NCBI GenBank assembly: GCA_003013855.2 | Contig: ML058408.1 | Coordinates: 5,984,356 to 6,048,355, forward strand | DNA: 64,000 nt | From: Liriodendron chinense | Taxonomy: Eukaryota; Streptophyta; Magnoliopsida; Magnoliales; Magnoliaceae | Reading direction: 5' to 3' | In this document: positions 33,930-45,787 of the stretch, in pieces | Layout: each line of letters starts with the position of its first letter | Numbering within the stretch: the first letter of the stretch is position 1 | Notes under the pieces: generated by a model | The model's database searches: none | What the model was told of the DNA's origin: nothing | What the model saw: the letters and a program-made list of their open reading frames with translations, nothing else | Translations under genes and position numbers: made by a program

Positions 33930-36900
33930 ACCAATCAAGTACTCTAATCACCACTTGACCGATCTCCGCATTGTCATCATTCTGTTGTGTCTGTGGAGCA
34001 GGTGCCACATATCCATAATAGTCAGGTCATATAAGTGCTAGATGATGACCCGCATTCACTATAGCCGTACCTATACCCCTTCCCTTAGGATTGCTTGTAC
34101 CAACACCGAGAGTGAAACTAGGATGATGAAGAGCTCGGATTCGGATATCTATATCCCCTATATTGATCTTATGCTTGAACATGACTAGTCCACATGAATG
34201 TGCTTCAACACGTTCTGTATATTGGCCATGCCCATATGACTCATCATATCCATATCCATATCCATAAGCACCAGTGATCTGATGTCTAAGTGCTCCATAT
34301 CCTGTTGTGCCACTTGTGCAGCCTCTCTAAGATGCCTCCCCCCCTCCCCTTTCCTCCAAGTTGGTTGTATTGTGACTCAGTGCACCTCCTCTAGTCTGTC
34401 GATGCTGATCGGCCTCGTGATGTGTAGATGGCTGTACGGTTGGGTGATCAACACCTGAATTAAGACCAACTGGTGCATCATCATCATTATTGCCGCCACT
34501 ACCATCCGACTCAGTTTCTTCGCTGTTGTTGTTGCTTTCCCTCTCTTGGATAGGTGAAGGCCTCTCTAGATCCAAGACAATTGCATGACTCCGTAGCTGT
34601 GCTGCGCTTACTTCTAGATTGTTGATCTTGATTTCTTCATTATCTTCTTCTACCTGTTTCTCTCTTTCTTTCAACCAAGGTAGTAGTGGGTCATCTTCAT
34701 CGTGAATGTGGTCCAAGCTTATTGGACCGAAATTACCATCTTCAGCTAAATTCACCATGCCTTGAATTCCGCAATCGAAGCTTCATGTTGTAATGCATAT
34801 AAATGAGCCAATCCAACGTCCTGGTCCGTAGTCTATTTCTATTCTTTGAATGAATGATTGCAAAACAACTCCAGTTCCTCTCGCAGCTAGATGAAGAAGT
34901 GTTCTGGCTCAGAACTTTGATTACAATTGCCTTGAGAATGGGTGCACTCTCTCCATAATGCATCCACGAATCAACTGTCTAGGGGGAAAAACTTACATTA
35001 GTTAGTAAACTATCAAATCCATTTTATATCATTAAATAGTACAATTTGTACAATAATGTCAATAATAATAATAACTAATAACTAATAAAACATCAATTTA
35101 TTACCTGGAGCTGTTTGATAGACTTCCTTTTGTGCAATGCCATTGGAGAAGTTGCCTGCACACGGCTTTAAAAACTTTAAAGCTCGGAGATAACAAAATT
35201 AAAGACCAATAAATAAAGACTTTTACGGTATGCGTGCTTCATGTAATGCCCTTATTTGCCTATCCAAGTCAGGCTCTAATCTTTTTACCACGCTCTTAAG
35301 CCTGATACAAACCTCATCGTCCTCGACGTATGATTGAGTATATCTATTTTTTGGATTTAAGTATCATATACATTGCAATAATGAACTTAGTATTCAACTC
35401 ATTCAATGGGCCAAAGACAAGAATAAGTGCATGGTAACAAATAGTTTACTTGTTGCATGAAGATGATTGTGAAGCTGATTCGTCCAATGCTTGTCGATCG
35501 TCGAATAATCCAAATGGTGTTTACAATCCCGTTTAATGGCAAGCTTCATCTTATCCATGGTGTCGTAAAGGAAGCCCATGGTAGGTACCTCGTTGGATTC
35601 GACAAGAAGGACTCTCATCAACGATTCCATCACCTTGAGGATGTTTGCAACACTTTTTTTATATTTGTTGTCCCTTATAGTTTCCACAACCTCGACCCAT
35701 GTCCCTGATGTTTTCTTCTTGTATTTTGTATTGAGCCAATCCCATAAGGTGAACATCTCGCTCAACTCTTCCCGACGCTTATATAAATTCTAAAGGGCTA
35801 TAAAGTTTGTCATAAATGCTGGCCTAAGAAGCTCACTCCCCTTCGCGAATTTACTCGTTATGGCGACTACTTTGTTATGGTTGTAGATGAACATTACTAC
35901 TTCCCTTCCCCTTTTAATCAATTTTGCAACATTCTTCTTTTTTCCAATTTCTTCTAAGATAAGGTTGATGCTGTGCACAACACATGGTGACCAGAATAAA
36001 TGTGGTCTCTTTTCCATCAACATTCTTTTTACTATCTTGTATGTTGCTTCATTATTGGTCACAATCTACACCACATGTCCCTCTCTAATCTCATCCACCA
36101 TCCTATCCATAAGGCTGAGTATATAATATGCATTCTTAGTTATTGTCGACCCATCAATCGATTTATGAAATACTCTACCCAATTGGCAGTACACCATAAA
36201 ATTGATCATGCTACGTCTGGTTGGGCCAGTCCAACCATCACACATAATAGTGCATCGTCTGCTCTGCTATGTGGGGTTTAAAGGTGGTGATGTGTGCTTT
36301 CACGTCCTCATATTTTGCATTTGTCCACTTCCCTCTAATGTCACGAGTTGTGGGTGCTTTCACTCCTTTGCCTAACTCCTCTACTACATCAATTACTGCT
36401 TGTCAGTAGGGGGAGTTGGTAATTATTTGGAGGTATGTTGCCATGTATGAATAGCTTGGCTGCTGCCCTTCCAAGCTTCTCAATTGCAGTTTTGGTTCAC
36501 ATTTGTTTGATCTTCTTCTGTTTTATTGACTCCTTAAATAGAATTAGATTACATGAGGACCTCTTGGGCTCTCTCACATTATCATGCGCATCTTCCACTG
36601 GAATAAATTATGATATATCTCTTCGGCTGAAGGCACGTTATGAACCACCGAACTCACTCCCGCTTCCATTACCATCACCCCCCTTACATCCACACTCCTA
36701 GTCCCACACACACTCCCACTGCCTCCCCCCTACATCATGTACAGATTCCCTCCCACCAAACATGTGTCTATGCTCTTCATCTTTGTGAGCATTTTACACA
36801 CACTTTCTCCTTGCTAATGTGACCTCTTGATATGAATCATTACTGTATTCAACAATATTGTCCAGACCAACGCCCGTATAGTTAGGTCCAGGACCAAACA

Positions 36901-37193
36901 ACTCTTTTCGGGCCACACTAAGAGCATCTCTCCTCTTCTGCACTGCACTTTTTTTTATCCTGCTTCGACTCTTGTAAATTTTGTTGCATCATTAACATTA
37001 TTTCTCTTAGCAAGCTAGGGTACCCCACAGCCTGTCCCTTTTGATGTGCTAAATGTTGCTTCACTCGTGTGATTCCTCTTGTTATTAATCGGTTATGGTA
37101 GTTGCACTTCATCGTGTGCCATCCCTCACCCACTCTCTCACAATATTGTGATCCAATATCGTCACTGTCTTGTTGGCCTGCCCCTCCCGCCAT
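33930..37193 (-). pseudogene. Diverged hAT transposase pseudogene with introns
   Basis: Fragments colinear with the intact copy: BED-like start (MKCNYHNRLITRGITRVKQHL, with zinc ligands altered), DUF659 (NNEATYK, HLFWSPCVVHSINLIL), GFLYDTMDKMKLAIKRDC, and SSSSCERNWSCFAIIHSKNRNR. Several stops and frameshifts are present. Unlike copies 1 and 2 it has intron-like gaps. One runs on the minus strand from CTCCAG|GTAATAA (35104) to CCCCCTAG|ACAG (34979), about 126 bp. A second runs from 35449 (CAACAA|GTAAAC) to about 35373, where the acceptor reads TTGCAA, apparently a mutated TTGCAG. The C-terminal end is uncertain. Confidence 0.82.
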
Positions 37194-37479
37194 CTTTTAA
37201 AAAAAAATACAAATTACAATCCCCAAACCACTCTACAAAACATAACACACAATTTATAAATTACAATACTTAAACAACCGACTCCAACCCTAAATGGCAA
37301 TTGCACTAGTTACACTTCACAATACAATCCCAGTTCCCAAAGAACTCTAAAATTTAAGAAGGAAATAATCAAGCTTTCTACCACTTGTCCTGCAAAATAA
37401 TAAATATATACGAAATTAAACAAAATTAGAAATTTGTATTCTTCCAATTTCCAACTGATTGTAGATTTACCTATTGTAA

Positions 37480-38286
37480 TTTGTACATGACTACATGTAC
37501 TAAAAGTTTACAACCATCAAGCATCAAAATAAAAAAATCATGGAAAATAAATGTGAAAAAAATAGGAAAATGCATAACCAAATCTGTTCTATTGCATGTT
37601 ATTCCATATTCAAGTATTTTACATACATTTGCATCCATCAAGCATCAAAATCGAAAAAAAACCCCCAACATTTTCTATTTTTTTACAGTTTCCAAAAATC
37701 ACGAAAATAGAAAAAATAAAAGAAATTAGAAAATGCATAACCAAATTTGATCTATTTCATGCTATTCCACATTCAAACATTCTACATGTATTGCAACCAT
37801 TAAGCCTCGAAATCGTAAAAAAAAAATAACTTTTCCTATCTTGTTTTAGCAAAATTCAAAAATCATGAAAAGTAGGTGAGAAAATAGAAAAAAATTAAAA
37901 GAAAAGGAAAATGCATAACCAAATCTGATTTATTGTATGTTATTCCACATTCAAGTATTCCACATGCATTGTATCCATCAAGCATCGAAATTGATTTTTT
38001 TTTTTTTTTGCATTTTTCAAAAATCACAGAAAATAGGTGTGAAAATTAAAAAATTAAAAATTAAGAAAGTGAAAAACCAAATCTATTGCATGCTATTTCA
38101 CTTTGAAGCATTCTATAAGCATTGCAACCATCAAGCATCGAAATCGAAAAAAAACCCAACTTTTTTCTATTTTTTTACATTTTAAAAAATCATGGAAAGT
38201 AGGTGCAAAAATAAAAAAAAAATTTTTTTTTGGAAAATGCATGGTCAAATCTGATTTATTGTATGTCATTCTGCACTCTAGCATTC
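37480..38286. repeat. Tandem array of about 160-180-bp units, old hAT
   Basis: Four to five units marked by 'gcataaccaaatctgatctattgcatg' (about 37571, 37735, 37914, then degenerate near 38070 and 38238) and 'gcaaccatcaagcatcgaaatcg'. It continues after the chromovirus at 45254-45330. It has the same position as the 155-bp arrays of copies 1 and 2 but unrelated sequence apart from a GCATAA core. Confidence 0.85.
38282..38286. repeat. Chromovirus target duplication CATTC (left)
   Basis: Exact match to 45249-45253. Joining the flanks restores the tandem-array text 'agcattctatatgcattgcaacc'. Confidence 0.9.
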
Positions 38287-38756
38287 TGTTGCAGGATGAC
38301 CTAATTATGATGCATGCATATGAACATGAATAATTTGGCGGAATAACAAAGCAATAATATTAAAATATTCAACATTCACCATCATAATCTAAGAAAATCA
38401 AAAGGACACATGCAATAATGTGGGCCATCATCGCAAGTTTACAACCATGTAGTATGGAGTTCATGTATTGCGTAGAATGGATCTCGCAAGGGATGAAACC
38501 TCCCGATCTTGTATGGTTATGATCCAAACGTCCAATAAGATTCACTAGTCTGGGAATCAAAGGATTTCTTGGATTAGAGAATCAAAATCTGAGAATTAGG
38601 GTTTTGGGACCAAATCATATTTTAGGGTTGTAGAGTATGAAGGAAAGTAATGTTAGAAGAAAGAGGGAAGAATAGAGAATTACCTTAGAAGAATGTTGGA
38701 AGAAGAAGATGAGAAAGAAAGAGGAAGAAGATTGGAGTAGAAGAAGATGAAGATCC

Positions 38757-38800
<44 letters not shown>

Positions 38801-39272
38801 GCAACCAAAGGTTTTTATTCAATAATCAATCAAAATTCATGTTTAGGGCTTAACCCTCTTAAATAAGCATTAACTAAAAAAGGAAAAAACAAAACTACCC
38901 CTAATACTTAAGAAAACGGAACTAAAAAAAATAATTCGCGGGTCATCGGGTGGGACATCAGGCGCCCAATCGGGCGCCAGATGGACAATGATCGGGCGTC
39001 CAACGAGGCGCTCGAGGACAACGGTCGAGCGCCCGATGAGGCGCCTGACAATAGTCTGGCGGGTCTTCTTCCTTCGCTCCTTTTCTACTCATGCTCCATG
39101 CTTTTCTTGGGTTCTTCCTACACACGTGTGTTCCCATTGTGGGGTCTTCTACCTGCCAAATCACATGCGTAGGGTCTTCAGTGCTCTTCAACAGTCGTCT
39201 GGCCATAAGGATGATGCCTGAGGTGCTCGCTTCCTTCGTTGATATACCTTGAAGGGTTGGATGTCCTCATTA
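38287..39272 (-). repeat. Chromovirus 3' LTR (986 bp)
   Basis: Starts TGTTGCAGGATGACC and ends CCTCATTA (terminal CA lost). It contains a (GA)n run at about 38758-38798 and aligns throughout with 44260-45248, with scattered substitutions and small indels. Confidence 0.88.
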
Positions 39273-39667
39273 ACTCCCCTCAGGTAAGAAAAACTCGACT
39301 CCGATGAGATAAAACTCTTGTGGCGCTCTAGCAAGTTGGGATCAATTCGTTGCAATTCCGCCTCTGTCAACCAAGTAGAGTCGGATGGTAGTTTGTTCTT
39401 CTATTTTACAAGGTACCTCTGGAAACCTCCATCTCTCGTGGAAAGTATCTCTTCATCCACAATCCCTTCAATTTCTTCCTTATATTCAATTGGTGAAGGA
39501 AGGGGTAGAGTGGGTTGTGAAGCAAACTCAGAATATGGCCATGAAAGAGAAGAAATATCACTGATAGGACTAGGAGAGAGGACTAGATCTTCCACATTAA
39601 ACGTTGAATTAATGCCCATTTTTGGTGGAAGGTCTATCCGATATGCGTTGGACCCAATCCTTTGCAA
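39188..39667 (-). pseudogene. Chromovirus integrase tail and chromodomain
   Basis: IGSNAYRIDLPPKMGINSTF (integrase tail) is followed by EGIVDEEILSTRDGGFQRYLVK, then a TAG at 39401-39403 where chromodomains have the conserved Trp, then KNKLPSDSTW and LTEAELQRIDPNLLE. So the chromodomain, which directs chromovirus integration to chromatin marks, is present but carries one nonsense codon. Confidence 0.85.
39273..39284 (-). promoter_or_regulatory. Chromovirus polypurine tract
   Basis: CTGAGGGGAGT on the minus strand immediately before the 3' LTR. Confidence 0.6.
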
Positions 39668-39764
39668 TATTTTGAATGGTCCAGCACTATGAGCTTGTAA
39701 TTTCTTAGCGGTACCCCTGAGAGAACCGCTCTGGCCTTATCCTCACCATTACACAGTCTTCTTC

Positions 39765-40783
39765 CTAAAATTCTTGTAACTTACGATGTGAGTCAGCTGA
39801 ACGTTTATAACTATCATTGCTTCTATTAATCTGCTGTCTAATATATGTATACAACTCATGAATGTGTCGTGCAAATGCATCGGTTGACGCTGAAGACCTT
39901 TGGGTGACAGACATGGGTAAAGGATCTATGGGTATCCCTGGCTTGTAACCACTGACAATTTCAAAAGTACTCATTCCTGTCGACCTGTTGACAAAACCAT
40001 TATAAGCAAACTCAACAATAGGTAGTATTAAGTCCCAAGTCTTTGCATGCTCACCCACTAGACACCATATTAGGTTACCAAGACTTTTATTTACCACATT
40101 AGTTTGACCATCTGTTTGAGGGTGATATGCAGTTGAAAATTGTAAACGAGTACCCATCATGTGCCATAGTGTCTTCCAAAAGTAACTAGTAAATCTGACA
40201 TCACAGTCAGACACTATGGTCTTGGGCAAACCATCGAAACGCACCACACCATCAAAGAATACTTTAGCAATATTAGACGCGTCTGATGTTTTCGAACATG
40301 GAAGGAAATGTGCCATCTTAGAAAAATGATCTACCACAACAAAAATGGAATTGTGCTTTTTGATCGTCTTGGGAAGCCCTAGCACGAAATCCATACTAAT
40401 GTCCTGCCACGGAGCGTGTGGCACTGGCAATGGCGTATATAGCCCAGTGTTTTGCTTTCGCTGCTTTGCCAATTGCCACGTACGACACTGCCCTAAAATT
40501 TTGGTTACGTCTCGCTTGGAACTTGGCCAATAAAGACGATCTTCAATGAGGGCAATGGTCTTGTCTCGACAGAAGTGGCCATCGATCCCTCCTAAATGAA
40601 GCTTCCAAACGAGGAATTCATGAAGGGACATACGAGGAATACAAAGTCGATCTCCCTTAAATAGGAAATCGTCTCTAAGAACATAATCGCCTGTGCTACG
40701 CTGGTCACTATAGAGTGACGTATAAGTACTCTTATGGGGTACTCATCCTTCAGTTGCTCAAACCCGACTACATCTACACTCAA
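39765..40783 (-). pseudogene. Chromovirus integrase
   Basis: Contains the zinc-binding remnant (GHFCRDKTIALIEDRLYWPS, QCRTWQLAK, with the last Cys changed to Trp), ISMDFVLGLPK (first Asp), IVSDCDVRF (second Asp) and HPQTDGQTNVVNKSLGNL, where the catalytic Glu is replaced by Asn. The main frame is 39765-40631. Catalysis would be lost even without the stops. Confidence 0.87.
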
Positions 40784-40986
40784 GAGTTGAGCAATGCCAC
40801 TCTTCTACTAAGGGCATCTGCTGGTTTGTTTTTGACCCCGGCCTTAGGTTTCAGGACAAACGAGTATTCCTGAAGAAACGCAACCCATTTCACATGCATT
40901 GGATTAAGTTTCTTTTGGGAATGTAAATATCTTAAGGCCTTGTGGTCTGAAAACAAGACAAATTCTTGCTGTAGGAGATAGTGACG

Positions 40987-41990
40987 CTAATGTCTGAGAG
41001 ATTGCACTACCGCGTAAAATTCCTCGTCATAAGTGGAGTACTTTTGTTTTGCCTCATTCCGTTTCTTACTAAAATAGGCCACTGGGTGACCCTCCTGGCT
41101 CAACACTCCACCTATACCAACACCTGACGCATCACACGCTACCTCAAAGATTTTAGAAAAATTAGGTAAATGTATGACAGGAGCTTCTACTATTTTGCCC
41201 TTAATCTCCCTAAAAGCCTTGATTGCGGCTTTCGACCACACGAACTCTCCCTTTTTCATGCATTCAGTGATGGGAGCCATAATCGTGCTAAATTCCCTGA
41301 TGAACCGACAATAGAAAGTTGTTAAGTCGTGAAAGCTTCGCACATCATGGATGTTCTTCGGTTTTGGCCACTCTACTATAGCTCTGACCTTTTCAGGGTC
41401 TGCACGCATGCCCTCAGATGACACAATAAATCCTAAGAATACGACTTGACAAGACATGAAAGCGCACTTCTTAAAATTAGCGTATAACTTCTCAGTCTTA
41501 ATGACATTACAGACCTGCTTCAAATGTTCAAGGTGTGATTCCTTAGTGGTACTATAGATAAAAATATCATCAAAATAAACCACTAGGAACTTACCCATGA
41601 ACGGTCTCAAGACTTGTGTCATCACCTGCATAAAAGTACTGGGTGCATTAGTCAAGCCGAAGGGCATGGCCATCCACTCGTACAACCCATCCTTCGTTTT
41701 GAAGGTTGTCTTCCATTCATCTCCTAGGCGTATGCGGATCTGGTGATATCCACTCTTGAGATCAATTTTGGAGAAAATGGTGGACCTGGCCATCATGTCA
41801 AGCATGTCATCAAGCCTAGGTATAGGGAACCTATACTTGACAGTAATTTTGTTTATGGCACGATTGTCCACACATGTGCCACGTGCCGTCTTTCTTTGGC
41901 GTTAACAATGCGGGCACGACACACGGGCTCATACTCTCCTGGATGAAACCCTTTTACAGAAGCTCATCAACCTGCCTCTTCAGCTTTGCA
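40987..41990 (-). pseudogene. Chromovirus reverse transcriptase and start of RNase H
   Basis: DNRAINKITVKYRFPIPRLDD, FSKIDLKSGYHQIRI, PFGLTNAPSTFM, the catalytic VVYFDDIFIYS, then VACDASGVGIGGVLSQEGHPVAYFSKK at the start of RNase H. The frame stops at 40987; the rest of RNase H (about 40640-40985) is broken. Confidence 0.9.
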
Positions 41991-41992
41991 TG

Positions 41993-42651
41993 CTATGTAG
42001 GGTTCATCCTGCAGTGAGGGAGGTTTGGTAAAGTCGACCCCGGGACGAGATCAATGACATGTTGAATGTCTTGCATAGGTGGTAACTCATTCGGTAAATC
42101 CTCAGGGAATACATCTCTGTATTTCTTCAAAACTGACGTCACCGCATGGGGTAACTCTAATAGAACCTCAGGTGTAATTTCTCTTGCCACAAGGGCATAC
42201 ACCGTCGAATCCTCCTTAAGTCTCTTTCTCGAACTCTCTTGCATTGATTATATAAAGAGACTTACTCCTCACTTCCTTAGGCTCACTGGCCTTCTCATCC
42301 TTCCTTTTCTCTGAGGTGCTCTCAGGTGGCATTGGATTAAGTTTGATCTTTTTTGCCATTATGCATGAAGGTACGCGCATTCGAACGGCCAAAGATCGTA
42401 ACATCATTATCAAATAGCCACGGCCTACCTAGGCTAATATGACCAACGTCCATAGGTATAACGTCGCATCACACAGATTCTTTGTATAACCCGAACTCAA
42501 TGGGAATTAAGCACTGATGGGTGACAGGAATGGAGGTGTTGTTAACCCAAGAGACTTTATACGGGTCAGGATGAGGGGTGGATTTCAACTTCAGACGGTC
42601 CAAGGTGTTAGTGGAAATCACATTTTGACAACTTCCACTGTCCACTATCAC
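41993..42651 (-). pseudogene. Chromovirus protease and linker to RT
   Basis: Protease active-site text MIVDSGSCQNVIS (42651 side), followed in broken frames by the linker to RT (LPPMQDIQHVIDLVPGS at 41993-42244). DSG is the expected catalytic triplet. Confidence 0.75.
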
Positions 42652-42835
42652 CTTGCAATTCTTCTATCCACACTTGGCGATAGTATAGAAGATAATGCTT
42701 CGACGCTAATCAACACTACTCCTAGACTGAGCTAGCACACGCCTGACAACTGCAAGTGTTGCTTTATTGGCCACTTCATCGTCATCACTAATTCCCCCTT
42801 CAGGGTGATATTTTTCCACTTCACAATTACCCTGG

Positions 42836-43947
42836 TCATCTGCACCCTCGTGGGACTCCGCTTATAACTAAGGCTTTTTCACGGTTCTTCGTGGGACATT
42901 GTTTTGACATATGACCGATATTCCCACATTCATAAAATCGCACCTGACTACCTTCACTAGGACCAGCACCAAGGACACCCTTGCCTTTATCATCCCTAGG
43001 CCTAGGCGGAACAGTCGCCTGTGCCCTGGACTGACTACCAATGTTAGATTTAATTCCCTGGGAACCAGATCTAGCATTAGAGTCTCGGGACTCAAAGCGT
43101 CGAATGACAGGAGCTCTTAGATATTGTTCCAATTCCTGCACAACCTGGTATGCTTCATCCAAGTCTGTTTTGGGCCGAGTTAAAAGCTCGCGCTGAAGAT
43201 CTGATCGAAGTCCCGTCTTGAAACATGAGAGCGTCACCAAAGGGTCCTATTGGATATCACATCGCATCATATATTCCTCGAATTTAGCGATGTAGTCAGC
43301 GACATATATTGATCCTTGGCGTGAGACTGCCATTGGTCAAGGAGCTTATGTCGATATGAGAGAGGGATGTCCTTCTCCTTCAGCATCTCCTTCATCTCAT
43401 CCCAATGTGTGATGGGGGCTCTTCCAGCTTTATCAATCTTACGTTCGGTGTTAGTCCAAAATAATTTCGCCTGGCCCACAAGTTTCATCTTAGGAAATCG
43501 CATTTGATGGTTTTCTGACATGTCATACCACTCAAAATAGTAATCCATGTCAGCTAACCAATCAAGGAATGCTTTGGGATCCAGACGCCCATCAAAACTT
43601 GGGGCTTCCACCTTCATGATTTTCATCGCACGCTCATCTGAATCGTAGCGGTCTTGATAATCATATGTGGCTTGTGCTTCCCGCACAACACCACAACCAG
43701 CTTCATGATCTCGACCACCACTACCTCCACGTGTGGGAGCACTTTCTTCAACAACGCCTACTTGAGATTACGCATCTTCCCCAACAGTGGGGTTCTCCTT
43801 TTGGGATATTTCTAACTGCTCTATTCTATTCATGATGGTGGTGAGTTGGTTACCAAAGCGGGCGAACTCATTCTTTTGGCTCGTCTCTATAGCGGTTATC
43901 TTTTGCATCAATTGAGCAAATTGCTCAGATAACTGCTCGTTGTTCAT
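42836..43947 (-). pseudogene. Chromovirus gag
   Basis: Start ATG at 43947 (MNNEQLSEQFAQLMQKI...), a TAA at 43768-43770, then VEAPSFDGRLDPKAFLDWL and FPKMKLVGQAKLFWTN, the Gag capsid region. A second frame (42836-43240) carries the zinc knuckle, where the first Cys of CX2CX4HX4C is Phe (FYECGNIGHMSKQC). Frameshift near 43250. Confidence 0.85.
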
Positions 43948-44242
43948 GATCGGTTGAAATCCGAAACCTCTACCTCCTCTAGTGGGTATGCAAATAAAGA
44001 CTTGACCAAAGTTCTACCCGACTTGCCTCTACGGGTTATACGACTCACAGAATGAATGCGATGAATCTAGACGTATAATGGACTGACACTTGTTAATCCT
44101 AGATGAATCAAATATGGAATTTTTTCAAATTTGAAAACTTTCTAAAATGGAAAGTTTCTAAATCTGGAAATTTCCTAAAAACAGACCTAACATGAAACCC
44201 TAATTTGATAACTTGATCTAAGATAACCATGCAAAACTCTAA

Positions 44243-44254
44243 GCTTTGATACCA
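44243..44254 (-). promoter_or_regulatory. Chromovirus primer-binding site, initiator-Met tRNA type
   Basis: TGGTATCAAAGC on the minus strand, 5 bp inside the 5' LTR; the canonical site is TGGTATCAGAGC. Confidence 0.8.
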
Positions 44255-44259
44255 CAATT

Positions 44260-44750
44260 TGATGCAGGATGACCTAATTATGATGCATGCATATGAACAT
44301 GAATAATTTAGCGGAATAATAAAGCAATAATATTAAAATATTCAATATTCACCATCATAATCTAAGAAAATCAAAAGGACATATGCAATAATGTGGGCTA
44401 TCATCACAACCATATAGTACGGAGTTCATGCATTGCGTGGAATGGATCTGGCGAGGGATGAAACCTCCCGATCTTGCATGGTTATGATCCAAACGTCCAA
44501 TGAGATTTACTAGTCCGGGGAATCAAATGATTTCTCGGATTAGAGAATCAAAATCTGAGAATTAGGGTTTTGGGACCAAATCTCAGATTTTAGGGTTGTA
44601 GAGAATGAAGGAAAGTAAGGTTAGAAGAAAGAGGGAAGAACAGAGAATTACCTTAGAAGAATGTTGGAAGAAGAAGATGAGAAAGAAAGAGGAAGAAGAT
44701 TGGAGAAGAAAAAGATGAAGATCCACAAGAGAGAGAGAAAGATGAAGATC

Positions 44751-44795
<45 letters not shown>

Positions 44796-45248
44796 GCAAC
44801 CAAAGGTTTTTATTCAATAATCAATTAAAATTCATGTTTAGGGCTTAACCCTCTTAAATAAGCATTAACTAAAAAAGGAAAAGACAAAACTACCCCTAAT
44901 AACTAAGAAAATGGAACTAAAAAAATAATAATTCGCATGTCATCAAGCGGGACGTCGGGCCCGAAGATAGTCTAAAACGTCTAGAGACGTTCGGGCGCCA
45001 GATGGACAACGGTCGGGCGCCCGACAACAGTCTGGCCGGTCTTCTTCCTTCGCTTCTTTTCTACTCATGCTCCATGTTCTTCTTGGGTTCTTCCTACACA
45101 CATGTCTTTCCATTGTAGTGTCTTCTACGTGTCAAATCACATGCGTAGGGTCTTTAATGCTCTTCAATATTCGTCTAGTCATAAGGAAGATGCCTGAGGT
45201 GCTCGCTTCCTTCGTTGATATACCTTGAAGGGTCGGGTGTCTTCATCA
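44260..45248 (-). repeat. Chromovirus 5' LTR (989 bp)
   Basis: Starts TGATGCAGGATGACC and ends CTTCATCA. It has a (GA)n run at about 44755-44792 and an internal short duplication, 'agatgaagatccacaagagagag' text repeated at about 44710-44760. Confidence 0.88.
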
Positions 45249-45253
45249 CATTC
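45249..45253. repeat. Chromovirus target duplication CATTC (right)
   Basis: Exact partner of 38282-38286. Confidence 0.9.
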
Positions 45254-45779
45254 TATATGCATTGCAACCATCAAGCATCAAAATCGAAAAAAGAAACTTT
45301 TATTTTCTTTCATAAAACAGTCCATTTTCGAAAATAATGAAAAGAAACATAAAAAAGAATACCAAATCAAGAGAAATTTCAGCAAGATTAGGTCAATTTG
45401 GTGTTTCCCCCTTTGATTTCATCATTTCTAGCAAGAAATTAAAAAAAAGGGTACTAACCACACTTTAAAAATTCCCCAAAAGCCTCACTCGAGCTTTTGA
45501 TCCGTCAAATCTTTCTTGATTCGAAGTTTTAATTCTCAAAGATGGTATAAAAGTATTATGATTTAGCTTAGAATGAGTTTAGGAATTAAAAAAAAAAAAA
45601 AAACTAAAGAGATGTGGAAGATCGAGTTCTAATGGGCCTCTTTATAGAAAAATAGCCGTTACTGGACCATTGTTACTCGACCTTTTTATTAGAGATGACC
45701 ATTTCACTCTTGTATTGCGTAACGGCTGGTGCCATTACCGTTATGTAATGGCCATTATGTGATGTTTTGGAATACCTTG

Positions 45780-45787
45780 CTTATATT
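45780..45787. repeat. Old hAT target duplication CTTATATT (right)
   Basis: Exact partner of 33442-33449. Confidence 0.88.

Larger units (their letters stand above)
38287..45248 (-). mobile_element. Chromovirus (Ty3/gypsy with chromodomain), 6962 bp, defective
   Basis: LTRs at 38287-39272 and 44260-45248, 5-bp duplication CATTC, iMet-type primer site next to the right LTR and a polypurine tract next to the left one, so it is transcribed leftwards. Gag, protease, RT, RNase H, integrase and a C-terminal chromodomain appear in that order, each with stops. The LTRs differ visibly more than those of the Athila-like element, so it is older. The clade within chromoviruses is not resolved. Confidence 0.9.
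33450..45779 (-). mobile_element. Old hAT element, interrupted by a chromovirus
   Basis: Left end CCAGGTATTTCGTAAC and right end (reverse complement) CAAGGTATTCCAAAAC are diverged versions of the copy 1/2 termini, flanked by an exact 8-bp duplication CTTATATT. The layout equals copies 1 and 2: minus-strand transposase remains (about 33930-37193), then a tandem array (37480 onward), then the right terminal repeat. The chromovirus at 38287-45248 splits the array. Subtracting it and its 5-bp duplication leaves about 5.4 kb, the size of copies 1 and 2. Confidence 0.87.
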
